NCBI RefSeq assembly: GCF_947179165.1
Contig: NC_077246.1
Coordinates: 66,132,921 to 66,196,920, forward strand
Direction: 5' to 3'
From: Solanum dulcamara
Taxonomy: Eukaryota; Streptophyta; Magnoliopsida; Solanales; Solanaceae
Length of the DNA: 64,000 nt
The notes below the pieces were generated by a model. The model had not been told where the DNA came from, searched no databases, and was given only the letters and a program-made list of their open reading frames with translations. Below, piece by piece: positions 47,697-59,561 of the stretch. Position 1 is the first letter of the stretch; every line of letters starts with the position of its first letter. The position numbers were made by a program, and so were the translations under genes.

Positions 47697-48398
47697 TGTC
47701 ATGATCCTGACCCGACGTGACTGGCACCCATACTAATCCTCTGGTGGGAGAACTATTAATAGAACCCAACTATCACATAATTTGAGATACAAGAAATGTA
47801 AAGATACAAAATTAGCTTAATTTAAGTAAAATAAGGCCGAGTTCCTATAAACTCAGTAAAGTTCAGTCAACAACTCAAAACATGATGAGATACCTAGGAA
47901 CTGAAAGTCAATCGTATAAAAACTCTAAACAAGTCATCAAGTCTAGGAAAAAGGGAATGTAATCCCAAATAAAGCCATTAAGAGTAAACTAGTATTAGAC
48001 ATCTAAGTCCCGTAAGAAGGACTAGAAGTAAAGAGAGTCCACGAAAGGCTGAAAGAACAACTCACCCTTGAACTCGAATAATTGTCACTCCTCTAAGCGA
48101 GGTCTCTCTGCAGTCGGTTGAATATTCCCTGTAGTCAACCAAGACAGAGCAAGTGTAGTATCGGTATACAAAATCAATAGTGTACTGGTAGGATCATGCT
48201 GCTAGCCAGTAAGTAGATCATAGACAACTAAACTCAACATAGTAAGCACATATTGGCACACCCTATGAGGGTACCCTAGATGTGACTAACATTCTAAGAC
48301 CATTACTGATATCCAAGTGAACCACTTGGTCCAATCACACATCCAAAATCTCAGCGAAAGGTTTAACATAACATAAATGACAGATAATACAAGTGGGC

Positions 48399-50536
48399 TA
48401 TCACGACCCAAACTAGGTCCAAGTCACGACAACACGATCGGGATATGAGGGACCCCAACCATAATCCATCTTAGCATACATCGCATACATAAGGTAAAGA
48501 ACATGATAAAGATAAGCAGAAGTAATCATCACAAGGGAATGGGACTAAGGAAGATCAACTCTATAAACGTCCAACCGGACTACACCATAATATCGTCTAA
48601 GCATGCCTCTAGTCAAAACCATAGAAACATGAATAAAAGTCATGTCCTCGATAGAATGAGGACTCACCAACTTCTTGAGAATCTAGGGCAAACTCTAGCC
48701 ACGAATAGGATGATCACGAGTGTCGTCCGTTCCTACATTATGAGACAATATAGGCAAAATATGTGTTAGTATGTTTGAATGTACTAAGTATATAAGGTAT
48801 GCATGAACAAGTAAAAGAATGTAATCAATATGCCATAAGATGTATGACCAATCATAATGAACATGAGTAAAGCTTAAAAGTAATTCAAAACATAAGAAAC
48901 TCTTGGTCAATGCATATCATAAAACTTTATCATAAACTCATAACTTAACTCCAACTTGTGTGAGATAGGACTATTAAGAACTAATATCATACAAACTATT
49001 ACATAAAATATGATGACTCCTGCATCGAGACAGGCTGATGACTCTTGCATCGAAATAGGGAAGACTACCTTGCTAGGGCATACTCCAAAAGTAACTATTC
49101 AACTAGGCTATGTGGATCCACTAGCTAGGCCATGAAAACAACCTATGTGGACAACGTAGTTTGAGACTTTAGGTTGCTACTAGGATTCGCTTGTGTAACT
49201 AACTGTGTTATCAGACCAAACCCCACTTAGAAGCCCTCTCGGTTCTTAGTTAATATCACAACAGAAACTCATAAACATGATCATAACATAGTAGGGAAAG
49301 ATAGTAACTGCCTACAATCCACCTTTAAAACATATTAGGAATATTTCATCTACTTGGTGATTCATAAGAATCCATAACTTTAGTGAGAATTTTCCTTATC
49401 ACCATCTTTAAACATCTTTTGATCTTATCTCTAATCATCATCATAACTTTAACTTTAAAATCTCATATAAAACTTTCATTGAAAATCATTTAACTCATGA
49501 TCAACTCATAAACTCATCTTAACTTCATAATCATAGCTCAAAAATATAGCTTTATGCATGGTCAACTATAATTCAACTTGAAATCATGCAATTCATATGA
49601 GAACATGCATATAAAGATCATTGATAACATTTAAAAATGAAATCAAACTAGCCCAATGCAATTTATCAAAACTAGGGTTTATAATCAATTGAAAATTGAA
49701 TGAAAACTTAAGGAATCTTTGGGGCTTCATGTGTGAAAAAATCCCATGAATCAATTCACACATACCTTGCTAGAATTTACTTAGAATTGAAGAAGAAACC
49801 TTGTAGAAATCTGGAAACTCTAGCTTTAGCTTAAAGAGAAAACCTTGAGAGACTTTGTTCTTGCCTTATAAAATTCTAGGAGAATGAATTGAATAGGAGG
49901 GGAATTTGAAGAATTGAATACTTATAGACTTTGAACTTGGCCATAAAGTATCTAGGTTCATTCAACCAAACTTTGGAAAAGACACAATTACCCCTCATTA
50001 AATCTTAAATTTTGAACCTACGAACCATCTCCTACGGGTCGTTGAAGGAATGATGAGTCGTCTAAATGAATCTTCCTGTAGGTCTGATAAAAGTACAAAA
50101 AATTAAGTCTCTGAAGTTTTGGAACAACTCTACTTTACAACCCGTCATAAAGGAAATAAGCCTTTCTTTAGGCTCGTCCTATAGGTCCCAAAAACTTGCA
50201 AATTAGAAGGACTCTGAAGTTTTGTCACGAGTCGTTGTTACGACCCGTACTGGCAAGCCGTAGACTTGGCCTTAAGGGATCTTTGAATAAGTCCCTTGAG
50301 GTATGGTTTACGAGAGGTTCCTACGACCCGTCAAAATGACAACGACTCATCCTATTGAGTCGTAAAACGTTTCCTGAGGGCAACATCTCATTTTGCTCGA
50401 GGTCTCACTCTACGACTCAACTTTACGATCCATAGAAATATCTACGAGCCGTAGAGTGACTCATTCACATGGGTCATTTCAATCATTTTGGTAGTTTTCT
50501 CCTTGGTTTCAACTTTCTGACTTTCGGGGTCTTATA
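48399..50536 (-). repeat. 3' LTR of the deleted gypsy element
   Basis: On the minus strand it starts TATAAGACCCCGAAAG and ends GGGTCGTGATA; the ends are TA rather than TG/CA. 49690-50536 matches 52771-53629. The interior holds repeated GAGTCGT/ACGACTC words in 50020-50460 (e.g. TACGACCCGT). CAAGGGGGAGACA (minus, 50538-50550) is the polypurine tract just outside. Confidence 0.85.
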
Positions 50537-50789
50537 ATGTCTCCCCCTTGAAAATATTCATACTCGAATAAGATTAACTTATTATAGGGAGGGCACACAA
50601 AAAAAAGTACTAGCAACCCAATATGAACATGATGATATCTTAAAATGCATGGAACATGAAAACTTCAACTTAACATAAAATCATGACTTTAAAATCAACT
50701 CTTTCATGAACATGCATGTATATGAATGACATAGGATAAACTGAATACATAACAGTTCAATTTATCTCGAATAAGAACAACTTACTACT

Positions 50790-52770
50790 TTAAGCTTGAG
50801 TAGAGGGAAAGAGGCACGGGTATCGTTTCATCATATCCGCCTCCGCCTCCCAAGTAGCATTTTCTACTTGTTGATTTCTCCATAACACTTTGACAGACAC
50901 AACTTCTTTGTTTCTTAACTTCTTAACTTGACGGTCTAAGATTTTCACCGGAACTTCCTCATAAGTCAAATTCTCCTCTACACTTAAATCTTTCAAGGGC
51001 ACAATGGAGTTTGGATCACCCATGAACTTCTTCAGCATAGACAAATGAAACACCGGGTGAACCATAGCTAACTCGAATGGAAAATCTAACTCATAAGCCA
51101 CTTTACCAACACATATCAATATCTTGTAAGGTCCAATATATCTAGGACTCAATTTCTCTTTCTTTCCAAAATGCATTACAACCTTCAAATAGAACCAATC
51201 ATTCACTTCAAATTCAAGCTCTTTTTTCCTAACATCTAAATAGGACTTTTGATAACTTTGAGCCATCTTCTGCCTCTGCCTTATGAGTCTTACCTTCTCC
51301 ATAGCATCGATAACCAAATCTGCACCAATCAAGTTCGTCTCACCAACTTTAAACTATCCCATTGGAGATCTATATCTCCTCCCGTACAATGCTTCGAAAG
51401 GAACCGTTTGGATGATAGAGTGATAACTATTATTATTCGCAAACTCAATCAATGGAAAATGTTTATCCTAATTTCCTTTAAAATCAATAACACGCGCCCT
51501 TAACATATCCTCTAGAATTTGGATCATTCTTTCGGCTTGACCATCGGTTTGAGGATGAAAAGCGATACTTAACTTAACCTTTGTACCAAGACCCTTTTGA
51601 AAAGACTTCCAAAAATGCAAACTGAATTGTGTACCTGAATTCGATATGATGGACAAGGGCATACCATGAAGTCTTACCAATTCATGAACATACAACTTAG
51701 TATAGGATTCGGTACCATAAGAAGTTTTAACTGGTAGAAAATGAGCCAACTTGGTCATCCGATCTATAACAATCAAATGGAATCATATTACTTCTTAGTA
51801 TGAGGCAAACCCATTATGAAATCTATATTCACATCTTCCCACTTCCAAGTAGGAATCTCAGTATCTTGGGATAGACCTCTGGGTATTTGATGCTCGACTT
51901 TGACTTATTGGTGATTTGGACACATAGCTACAAACTCCGCTATGTCCTTCTTCAAATCATTCCACCATTATACTTCTCTCAAGTCATGATACATCTTAGT
52001 GGAACCCAGATGATTCGAATATTGTGAACTATGGGCTTCATTCAATATGAACTCTCTCAACCCATTACCATTGGGTACACACAACCAATCTTGGCAACAT
52101 AGCATACCATCTCCCCCTTGAGAGAAAGCCTCAATAGCTTTTTCAGCCACCAACATCTTTAACTCGACTAGCACCGGATTATGGTCTTGTTTAGCCTTAA
52201 CATCCTCTACAAGAGATGATTACATACAATTATGCATAATAACACCTCCATTGTTGGAGTCAACCAACCACATACCTAAACGTGCCAATTTATGAACATT
52301 TTTGATCAATTCTTTCTTATCTTCTTCAACATGTACCACACTATTTGGACAATCTACTTAGTGTATCGACAACTATATTTTCCTTACCCGGATGATACAA
52401 CACACTCATATCATAATATTTCAACCACTTAAGCTATATTGTTTGCCAAAGGTTCAAGTCTACACATATTGTAAACTCTTATGATCGATGAACACATCCA
52501 TATAGACACTATAAAAGTAGTGTCTCCAAATCTTTAACACACAACCGCCGCTAGTTCAAGTAATAGATTGGATAGTTTGGTTCATGCACCTTAAGTTTCC
52601 TAGAAACATAGTTTATTATCTTACCATATTTCATCAATACACAACCAAGAACAACCCTTGAGGCATCATAATATACCATGAAACTATCAAACCCTTCCGA
52701 CAAGGTCAAGATAAGAGTGGTAGTAAGACGATCCTTCAATTCTTGAAAACTCTTTTCACATGCTTCCAAC
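50790..52770 (-). pseudogene. gypsy RNase H-integrase-chromodomain remnant
   Basis: RNase [29 protein letters not shown] and [12 protein letters not shown] (52769-52551). Integrase N-terminal part: LNEAHSSQYSNHLGSTKMYHDLRE (52174-51968). Core: IVIDRMTKLAHFLPVK, LVRLHGMPLSIIS and FHPQTDGQAERMIQ (51776-51468). C-terminal part 51332-50790: KLSPRYIGPYKIL, HPVFHLSMLKKF, a chromodomain-like ILDRQVKKLRNKEVVSVKVLW and WEAEADMMKRYP, ending at 50790. The second catalytic Asp of integrase is Asn (SIISNSGTQF). Several frame breaks. Integrase would insert the DNA copy and the chromodomain would guide it to chromatin. Inactive. Confidence 0.88.
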
Positions 52771-53629
52771 TATTGAAACTTGAGGAACCTTTGGGACTTC
52801 ATGAGTGAAAAGAGATCATGAATCAATACCCACATACCTTGATATAATTCACTAAGAATTGAAGAAGATACCTTGTAGAAATATAGAAACCCTAGCTTTA
52901 GGTTAAAAAGGAAACCTTGAGAGACTTTGTTCTTGCCTTAGAAAATTCTAGGACAATGAATTGAATAGGAGGGGAATCTGAAGAATTGAATACTTATAGA
53001 CTTTGAACTTGACCATAAATATTTCTAGGTTTATTGAATCAAACTTTGGAAAAGACACAATCACCCTTCATTAAATCTCAAATTTTGAACCTATGAACCA
53101 ACTCCTACGGGTCGCCGAAGGGATGACGAGTCATCTAAATGACTTGTCCTACAGGTCAGAGAAAACTATCAAAAATTGAGTCTCTAAAATTTTGGAACGA
53201 CTCTAGTTTATAAACCATCATGAAGGAAATGAGCCATTCTTTGGACTCATCCTATAGGTCCCCAAAACTTGCAAATTGGAGGGTCTCTAAAGTTTTGTCA
53301 TGAGTCATTGTTATGACCCATAACAACTTCTACAACCTTTCCTGACAAGCCGTAGACTTGGCCTTAAAGGATCTTTGAATAAGGCCTCAGAGGTATGGTT
53401 TACAAGAGGTTCCTACTTCCCGTCAAAATGATGATGATTCATCCTCTTGAGTAGTAGAACCTTTTCTGAGGGAAACATCTCATTTTGCTTGAGGGGTCAC
53501 TCTACGACTCAAATTTTGTGACCCATAGAAAGCTCTATGAGCCATAGAGTGACTCGTTCACATGGGTCAGTTCAATCATGTTGAAAGTTTTCTCCTTGGT
53601 TTCAATATTTCGACTTTTAGGGTATTACA
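52771..53629 (-). repeat. partial 5' LTR of the deleted gypsy element
   Basis: Matches 49690-50536 (for example TCTAGGACAATGAATTGAAT and AAAGACACAATCACCC). It is fused at about 52771 to RNase H sequence. It ends GTATTACA at 53629. Confidence 0.82.
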
Positions 53630-54102
53630 CAGGCACTCAAAACATCATGAAAATTGAAATAATATGCTAAAAAAATACTCAAGCATGAAGGGATTCAATA
53701 TCACATACTCAATAATGAAATTTAGTTTTTAAAACAAGCTCTGCAACAAATCCCTCCAATTCAACTCTGACTCTGTCCATGAATCCTCTAACTAAATACT
53801 AGAGATGTGCCAAGATAAGTCCAAGGCTACCTCAACTGACAATCAAAAGAAAAAGAATGGATGAAATATAACTGAAGTCCTCTAGATGCAAGGAGTACTC
53901 ACCAATAGCTGGATGGGGTTTAGTCTTCAATGGTATGCCTGTTGAGAACTTTTATCACCTGTATCTACTTCATAAAATAATATAGGACAAATGACGTGAA
54001 TGCATGGAATGTTCGAGTATGTAAAATGGCTAAAGGGAGACTTATTCAAGATACTCAACTAAACTGAACTCAATTTTGAAAATAGCTCAACTCAATAAAA
54101 CA

Positions 54103-54483
54103 ATAACAACAACTCAGTGAAATCCCATAATGTGGGGTCTGTGGAGGGTAAAGTGTACGCAGACCTTACTCCTACTAAGGTAGGATGACTATTTCCAAGA
54201 GACCCTCGGCTCAAAAGAAGCATAAAAAGAGGTTAGATAAGGCTAAGAAGTTCAAAGCGATATGAGAAAGCAAATAACGAATAACACAAATAACAAAAGC
54301 GACACAGATAAGATAGAGTAATCAAAGTACAGAAAGTAATAGAAAAATAATAACAAAAGTCATAGCATAAGAAATTATAGTGCGTTAATGTGCCTACTAA
54401 TATGAAAGAATAACGAGACTATGTACTATCCTTCTACCCTAATATAACTCCTCCACACCCTCCTATCTAAGGTCATGTAACTT
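54103..54483 (-). mobile_element. RTE-type LINE 3' fragment, 9-bp TSD
   Basis: Closely similar to the 3' part of 8582-9238. Plus strand: AACAACAACTCAGTGAAATC, GTGGGGTCTG, GTGTACGCAGACCTTACTCC. Flanks AATAAAACA at 54094-54102 and 54484-54492 are identical. On the minus strand the last residues of the RT frame, [16 protein letters not shown], remain. Inserted in LTR B. Confidence 0.88.
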
Positions 54484-55775
54484 AATAAAACATGAAGTAG
54501 AATAATATAATTCTTTAAATAATATGCAATTAGAGATATAACTCAATATATAAAAGTCTGAAAATTTACTCTTTAGGAGGTTCTCTAATCGACAACCATC
54601 ACTTATGCGCTAGTGATGATACAATGCTTAAGAGTTGTCATTGCTGCAGCCATCCAATACCTTGCCAGGGTAAAGGACGCTCAACCTCATGGATCCAGTA
54701 CAAAAGTCCTCTTTTAGGACAAGAGAGGCTTGACCTCTATCCTATGCTGGTTACATAGTTTATAGACTCACCCAATATCGATGCTCGATTCTACTCCCAA
54801 AATACTTTATTATACTCATATACATATTAAGTGAGAAAAAATTCTCAATTTACTTATTTAGTCTCTTTCAAAGTTTAACTCAAGACTCAACTCAAGCAAT
54901 GCATTTAAAATAAATATATAATGTGACTTCTCAACTCAATCTCAACATAGACATTTTAATGAAATATTGCCCAACTCGTTTATATATAGAATACTCATGC
55001 TCAAAATGCTACTTAGGAGATTTCTCAACTCATGCTCAGACTCTTTCTCAATCAAAGATAATAGATGTTATTCCTTAACTCAAAATAAATGCATAAAATA
55101 TTTAATGCAAGATGTTCACAACTCGTTCTTTAAAACTCCGTCAATGCATAATGTACAATGAAATCTCAATTAGGGTTCGTATGGATGCAAATATGAACCC
55201 AAGCCTTAATTCAAGAATTCATCAAGGACTATCATAATACATGTATAATAACACAAGAAAATTTATATACGAACTCAATAGGAATGATAGATAATTCAAG
55301 AACTCGATTCATAGAACTTTGAAAATTATCTCAACTAAGTAAACGAAAGATGTAGAGCATGTGGATGAACTCAATACACGTTATAGGTAGCCTTAAATAC
55401 CTGGGATGAAGATAGGACAATCAATCTTGCAAGATATTGTTTGAATTTTTTGAACCCTAGCCTCTTCTCCACTTCTTAGCCCTAACTCTTAAGTTAATTT
55501 AGCGTAAAAGACTTAGAAATGCATTTAGAAAATCTTTTAAGGTTGAAACTGACCTATATAAGTCATGGGTTAAGTATATGAGGGGTAGGGAAAAGAACAG
55601 AATACTCCTCCTTAAAATAAAAAAATGGGCAGAAAAATTGACCTGTGGGGGAACAAGTGCACGACGTGGACTTGTTCCCTCATAGTGCATTTTTTTTTGA
55701 AAATTTTTTCGATCAAATTCTAACCTCGTAGATAACCAGCTAAAATTTTGTCCAAATCTGTGGCAGGTCTGCGAC

Positions 55776-57656
55776 TGATGTGTCGCAAGAATACGATATT
55801 TATGATGCTCAAAACAAGGAGTTATTGTAAGTTCTCAAGCGCATTTTGTTAGTTTGATATGTGTTTTTTAGTTAGTTTCCAGGACAATTGAAGCACACTT
55901 GCGTTGATGGTATTTGGCATGGTTCATATGGAAATTTTATTGATCTTGAAGTATGTTGGTAGCTTGGTATTGAGGTGAGTCAAAAGGAAAGCAAAAATGC
56001 AAGAATTTCTAGGTTGACTTGAGTTTGGCAAGGTTCCGCAACAACTTGAAAGGAGAACTTAAAGAACGAACTTCATCGGAACTTGAAGGACCTTGGAATA
56101 TGTGTTGGGAGATTAAATCAACCTATTTTGACCAAGTATGCCCACCAAGACATACACCAAGGGCCGTGGTAGGCAGTACTGGCCATGAAAAGCACCTCCC
56201 ATCCGTGAAGAAAGCTCCCAAGTGCTGTCATGAAATTGGCTAAGGCTCACATCAAGGAAGCCTCACAACGAGTCGTGGTCCTCACCACTGGATATAGTGG
56301 GCACCATGGTGGTGTAACCATCCATCAAAATGCCAAGTCAAGATATGAAAGGGGCAAGGCAACCACCAGGAGCCAAGGCAAGAGCAACATGGCCAACGCA
56401 AGAGCAGTATGGCCAAGGCAACCACCAAGGGCCTCACCACGAGCCGTGGTCCTTACCACTGGCCATGGTGGGTTGGCCAGCCGCAAAATGCCAAGTAAAT
56501 GAACAAGTAAGGCTACCAAAATCCTTGGTTCCCACCACTGTCCATGGTGTCTCCCGTCCAACACCATCCGAATCCAAAACCAACTTGGTTTTCTAGTTCA
56601 TTTAGGATTAGATTTAGGTTTCTATAAATACCCTTTTGTGTTATTTTTTAGGGTACTCTTTTCCTATACCTTTTACACATTTTCCTACTGTTTAGAGGAT
56701 ACATTACATGAACTAAACTCCATTATTGAAGAATTTTTCATCAACCACACGAAATTGGATAGATTTGGGAAAAGAACACAGCTAGGATTCTTTGATTTCT
56801 AGCTTTGGTGATTGGAATCTAAGTCTTATTGTTCAATTGTGAGTTTGATTTATTGTTATTTGTAAGCGTTATAATACATGTTTCATTCATTATCTATTTA
56901 ATTATCCATTGAAATTATGCAAGGCTAAACCCACAACGAGGGTTGTGGGAACCATGACAACTTAATTAGAATAGGCAAACGTAGGATTGATATTTGTGAA
57001 TTGTTATTACATGTATTGTGATATATTTATTCAAAAGTGTTTCTTAGTGAGTGCACATATTAAGAACTTGACTGTATTTATTGCTTTCTCGGGAGGGAGT
57101 TAGTGATTAGAAAAAGAATTTTACAACATAAATTCGAATAGTCTGGCTTCGAAAGAAGGGATAAACTTCATCTAAGTTACTTAAGACTGGGAGGAGATAG
57201 TACTCTGGGATCCATGTCAAGGGTTAGTAAAGTATACATTTTGAGATCGGAAGGAGATGAATGAGATACATCTAAGAAGGACCGGAAGGTGAATTAGATG
57301 TTAATTAACTCGCTAGATTTTGTATGTAATATATTAAACGATATCGTGGATATGATTAGGCTATTAAATTACAAGTCATGGAAATGCAATCCTAGCCTAG
57401 TCTTCATTTTGTTTACAACCTAAATCTTGTTTACTTGTTATTACTTTGTCGTTTGTTCTTAAATCATAATCAAAACTCACACTTTTACTTTATGCAAGTT
57501 TATTTTTGGGAAGTAGTAACTACGACTGAATAGTGATAGCTAATATAACTTGTTTCAACCTATTCCATATGGGTTTTATCCCGAATCTTAGTTGGGTAAA
57601 ATATATTTCTAACTATCGTCTATATCTCTTTCAAGAGGTATAATTGAGCGTTATCA
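55776..57656 (+). repeat. LARD 5' LTR
   Basis: Begins TGATGTGTCGCAAG and ends GAGCGTTATCA. It differs from the 3' LTR by many substitutions and small indels, so it is older than the element at 11294. A GC-rich island lies at 56130-56570. Confidence 0.9.
56130..56570. repeat. GC-rich island with repeated hairpin motif (5' LTR)
   Basis: GTGGTCCTCACCAC at 56275-56288 and GTGGTCCTTACCAC at 56446-56459 have perfect GTGGT/ACCAC arms. AGGCAACCACCA-type words and CCATGGTGG palindromes also recur. Open frames here have no recognised domain and are not shared as intact frames with the other LTR. Confidence 0.7.
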
Positions 57657-57659
57657 AAA

Positions 57660-57670
57660 TGGCGTCATTG
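57660..57670 (+). promoter_or_regulatory. LARD primer-binding site
   Basis: TGGCGTCATTG, three bases after the LTR end, resembles TGGCGCCGTTG, the tRNA-Asp-type site common in Athila/Tat elements, with two changes. Confidence 0.65.
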
Positions 57671-58266
57671 AAATAAGCTATTAGTTGCTCTATCAGTTTT
57701 TAGTTCTATTTCCTAGTTTTACTATTTGTTTTTGTTTTTTTGTTTTGATTACTACTAGGCTCAAGTTAGTGAAAAACCCAAGGAAGAAGGCAACCCATGT
57801 GGAAGCTTGATGAAGTCTGAGCAATCAAGTATATTACGTCGTGCCGCGACATTAAATCAAGCGCTTCATGAGAGGCAACCCATGTGGATACTTGATGAAG
57901 TCTGAGTATTCAGGTAACCTATTACTAATGCCTAGGGCATTAGAGGTAAGATCACTTTCCTTGTTTTAAAGTCTCGAATCTTTAAGTGCAATGGGGACAA
58001 TGCATGAAATTTTAATAGGGAGTGGGGCATCTTGAAACCCTTTGGAGTTTTTCTTTCCATGTTTCTTTTCTCTGACGGTGTACTAACTAGTAAAACTGAC
58101 ATGTTTAGGTTGTTTGTGTGAATACAAGTGTCTATAGGAGTTTTTAGTTGCCCGTGAAAGTGAAAAAATTGCAAAAATGGCCCCTATTTAAAATTTCTGA
58201 ATGATTGTGTGATGGTATCTTAAATGTGATAACTAATTTTCTGGGATCTTTGTAACATTGTACATA

Positions 58267-58374
58267 GTGATTTGTTGGTCAAATGATGGAGTTGATTAGT
58301 ACTAAATAGCATAAGATCAAGTGATTTTTTGGTCAAATGATGGAGTTGATTAGTACTAAATAGCATAAGATCAA
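58267..58374. repeat. 54-bp tandem duplication in LARD interior
   Basis: Two units start GTGATTT at 58267 and 58321, each running to ATAAGATCAA. They are nearly identical, so the duplication is recent compared with LTR divergence. Confidence 0.9.
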
Positions 58375-59561
58375 TGCCATGTGTGTGAGCTAAATTTGTA
58401 TAGTTTGATTGATGTATTTGTAAGGTAGAACTTGCCTGGTTAGTCTCACTGAAACACAATTGGTTAGCTAAATTAGGACAAGATCATAGGCCTTTGTTGA
58501 TAATGAGTCACTTAGCCTAAATTTAACCAACTAAATGAAATTGTACCCTTTGAACCAAAAGTTTGAGCTTTAATAGACATTTTCTTTGATTAAACACAAT
58601 TCTCCTTTCCTTGCCGTTTGTGAATCTAAATTTTAGCTCTAGTCTCTCCAAGGACAATGTGAACCTCAACTTAGGCTAAAAGTCTAAGTTGAGGGTTACT
58701 ACTATAAGGAGAATCAATTTTGTAAACCTTTATCTTGGCCCTGGTCCCTTCTAGGTGATTATAAACTTCAACTCAGGCCAAAACCCTAAGTTGAGGGTGG
58801 CTACTATAAGTAAAGCAAAATATTTAGAGTATGAAAAGAATGGTGGGAAGAGAAGAAAATAAAAGCATAGATTGTGGCCGCAAGTAAAAATGAAGATAAG
58901 TGCAAAAATGAGTTATAAAGAAAGAATATGATTGAACAAAAGCGGAAACCACACCCAAGAAGAAAGAATGAAGGAATAAGGGAACAAAAAGAGTTTGGGG
59001 GTTGAATACAAGCACCTAAGTCAAAGTAGAGTTTGAAAGGGAAAAGTAGTTACTTTTATCCTAAATGTATCCTACTTGATCCCTAGCCTATGTTATAAGC
59101 CTAAAAGTCCTATTTTGATCCTAAAAAGTCATATTTTGATCCTAAAAAGGTTATTCAAGAGTTGAAGTGTTATAAATAAGGAAAATCCTATGGTCTTTAC
59201 TTTTGCATTGCTGAACTTCTTTTGAGAGTGTGAGTAATCTTGTTTCAGTCTCTGTTTTGCTTATATACACTATGTGAGAGACTTCTTTGTAGTGAGGGCA
59301 CTGTTATTGTATTGTTTGATTGCTACATTGACTGGTCAATGGCTATTTACATTGATTTGGTTAGGCTATAGATAGTACAATGTCATGAAGTAATCCCCGC
59401 AAGTTGGTTAGAGCATGAGTTCATTGCATGAGTGTAGTTGGGCATGAGTTTTATGTTGCGGGGCTGCTATATGTTTCTTATGAGTTAATTGTATTTGTTC
59501 ATCATTTGGTTTATGTTTTGTTATTTCTTAAGGTCAAGCAACAATTCTAAGTTGAGGGTGT

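Larger units (their letters stand above)
48399..53629 (-). mobile_element. gypsy element with large internal deletion
   Basis: On the minus strand: a partial 5' LTR (53629-52771), then directly RNase H, integrase and chromodomain, a polypurine tract, and a full 3' LTR (50536-48399). Everything from mid 5' LTR through primer site, gag, protease and RT is missing. Flanks TGGGC and CAGGC match at 3 of 5, with a shared GGC. It lies inside LTR B. Confidence 0.85.
57657..59561 (+). other. LARD interior, non-coding
   Basis: Primer site at 57660, then Tat/Athila-like motifs to 57950. A 54-bp tandem duplication lies at 58267-58374. A segment with CTAAGTTGAGGG recurs at 58684 and 58786 before its third copy in the polypurine region (59547). 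59090-59160 repeats CCTATTTTGATCC-type words. No frame longer than about 80 codons resembles a protein. Confidence 0.75.

Noticed and set aside
56019..56596. Overlapping open frames in the LARD 5' LTR (and 60024-60326 in the 3' LTR)
   Set aside because: They follow the GC-rich island, lack a domain, and the frames are not kept intact between the two LTRs.
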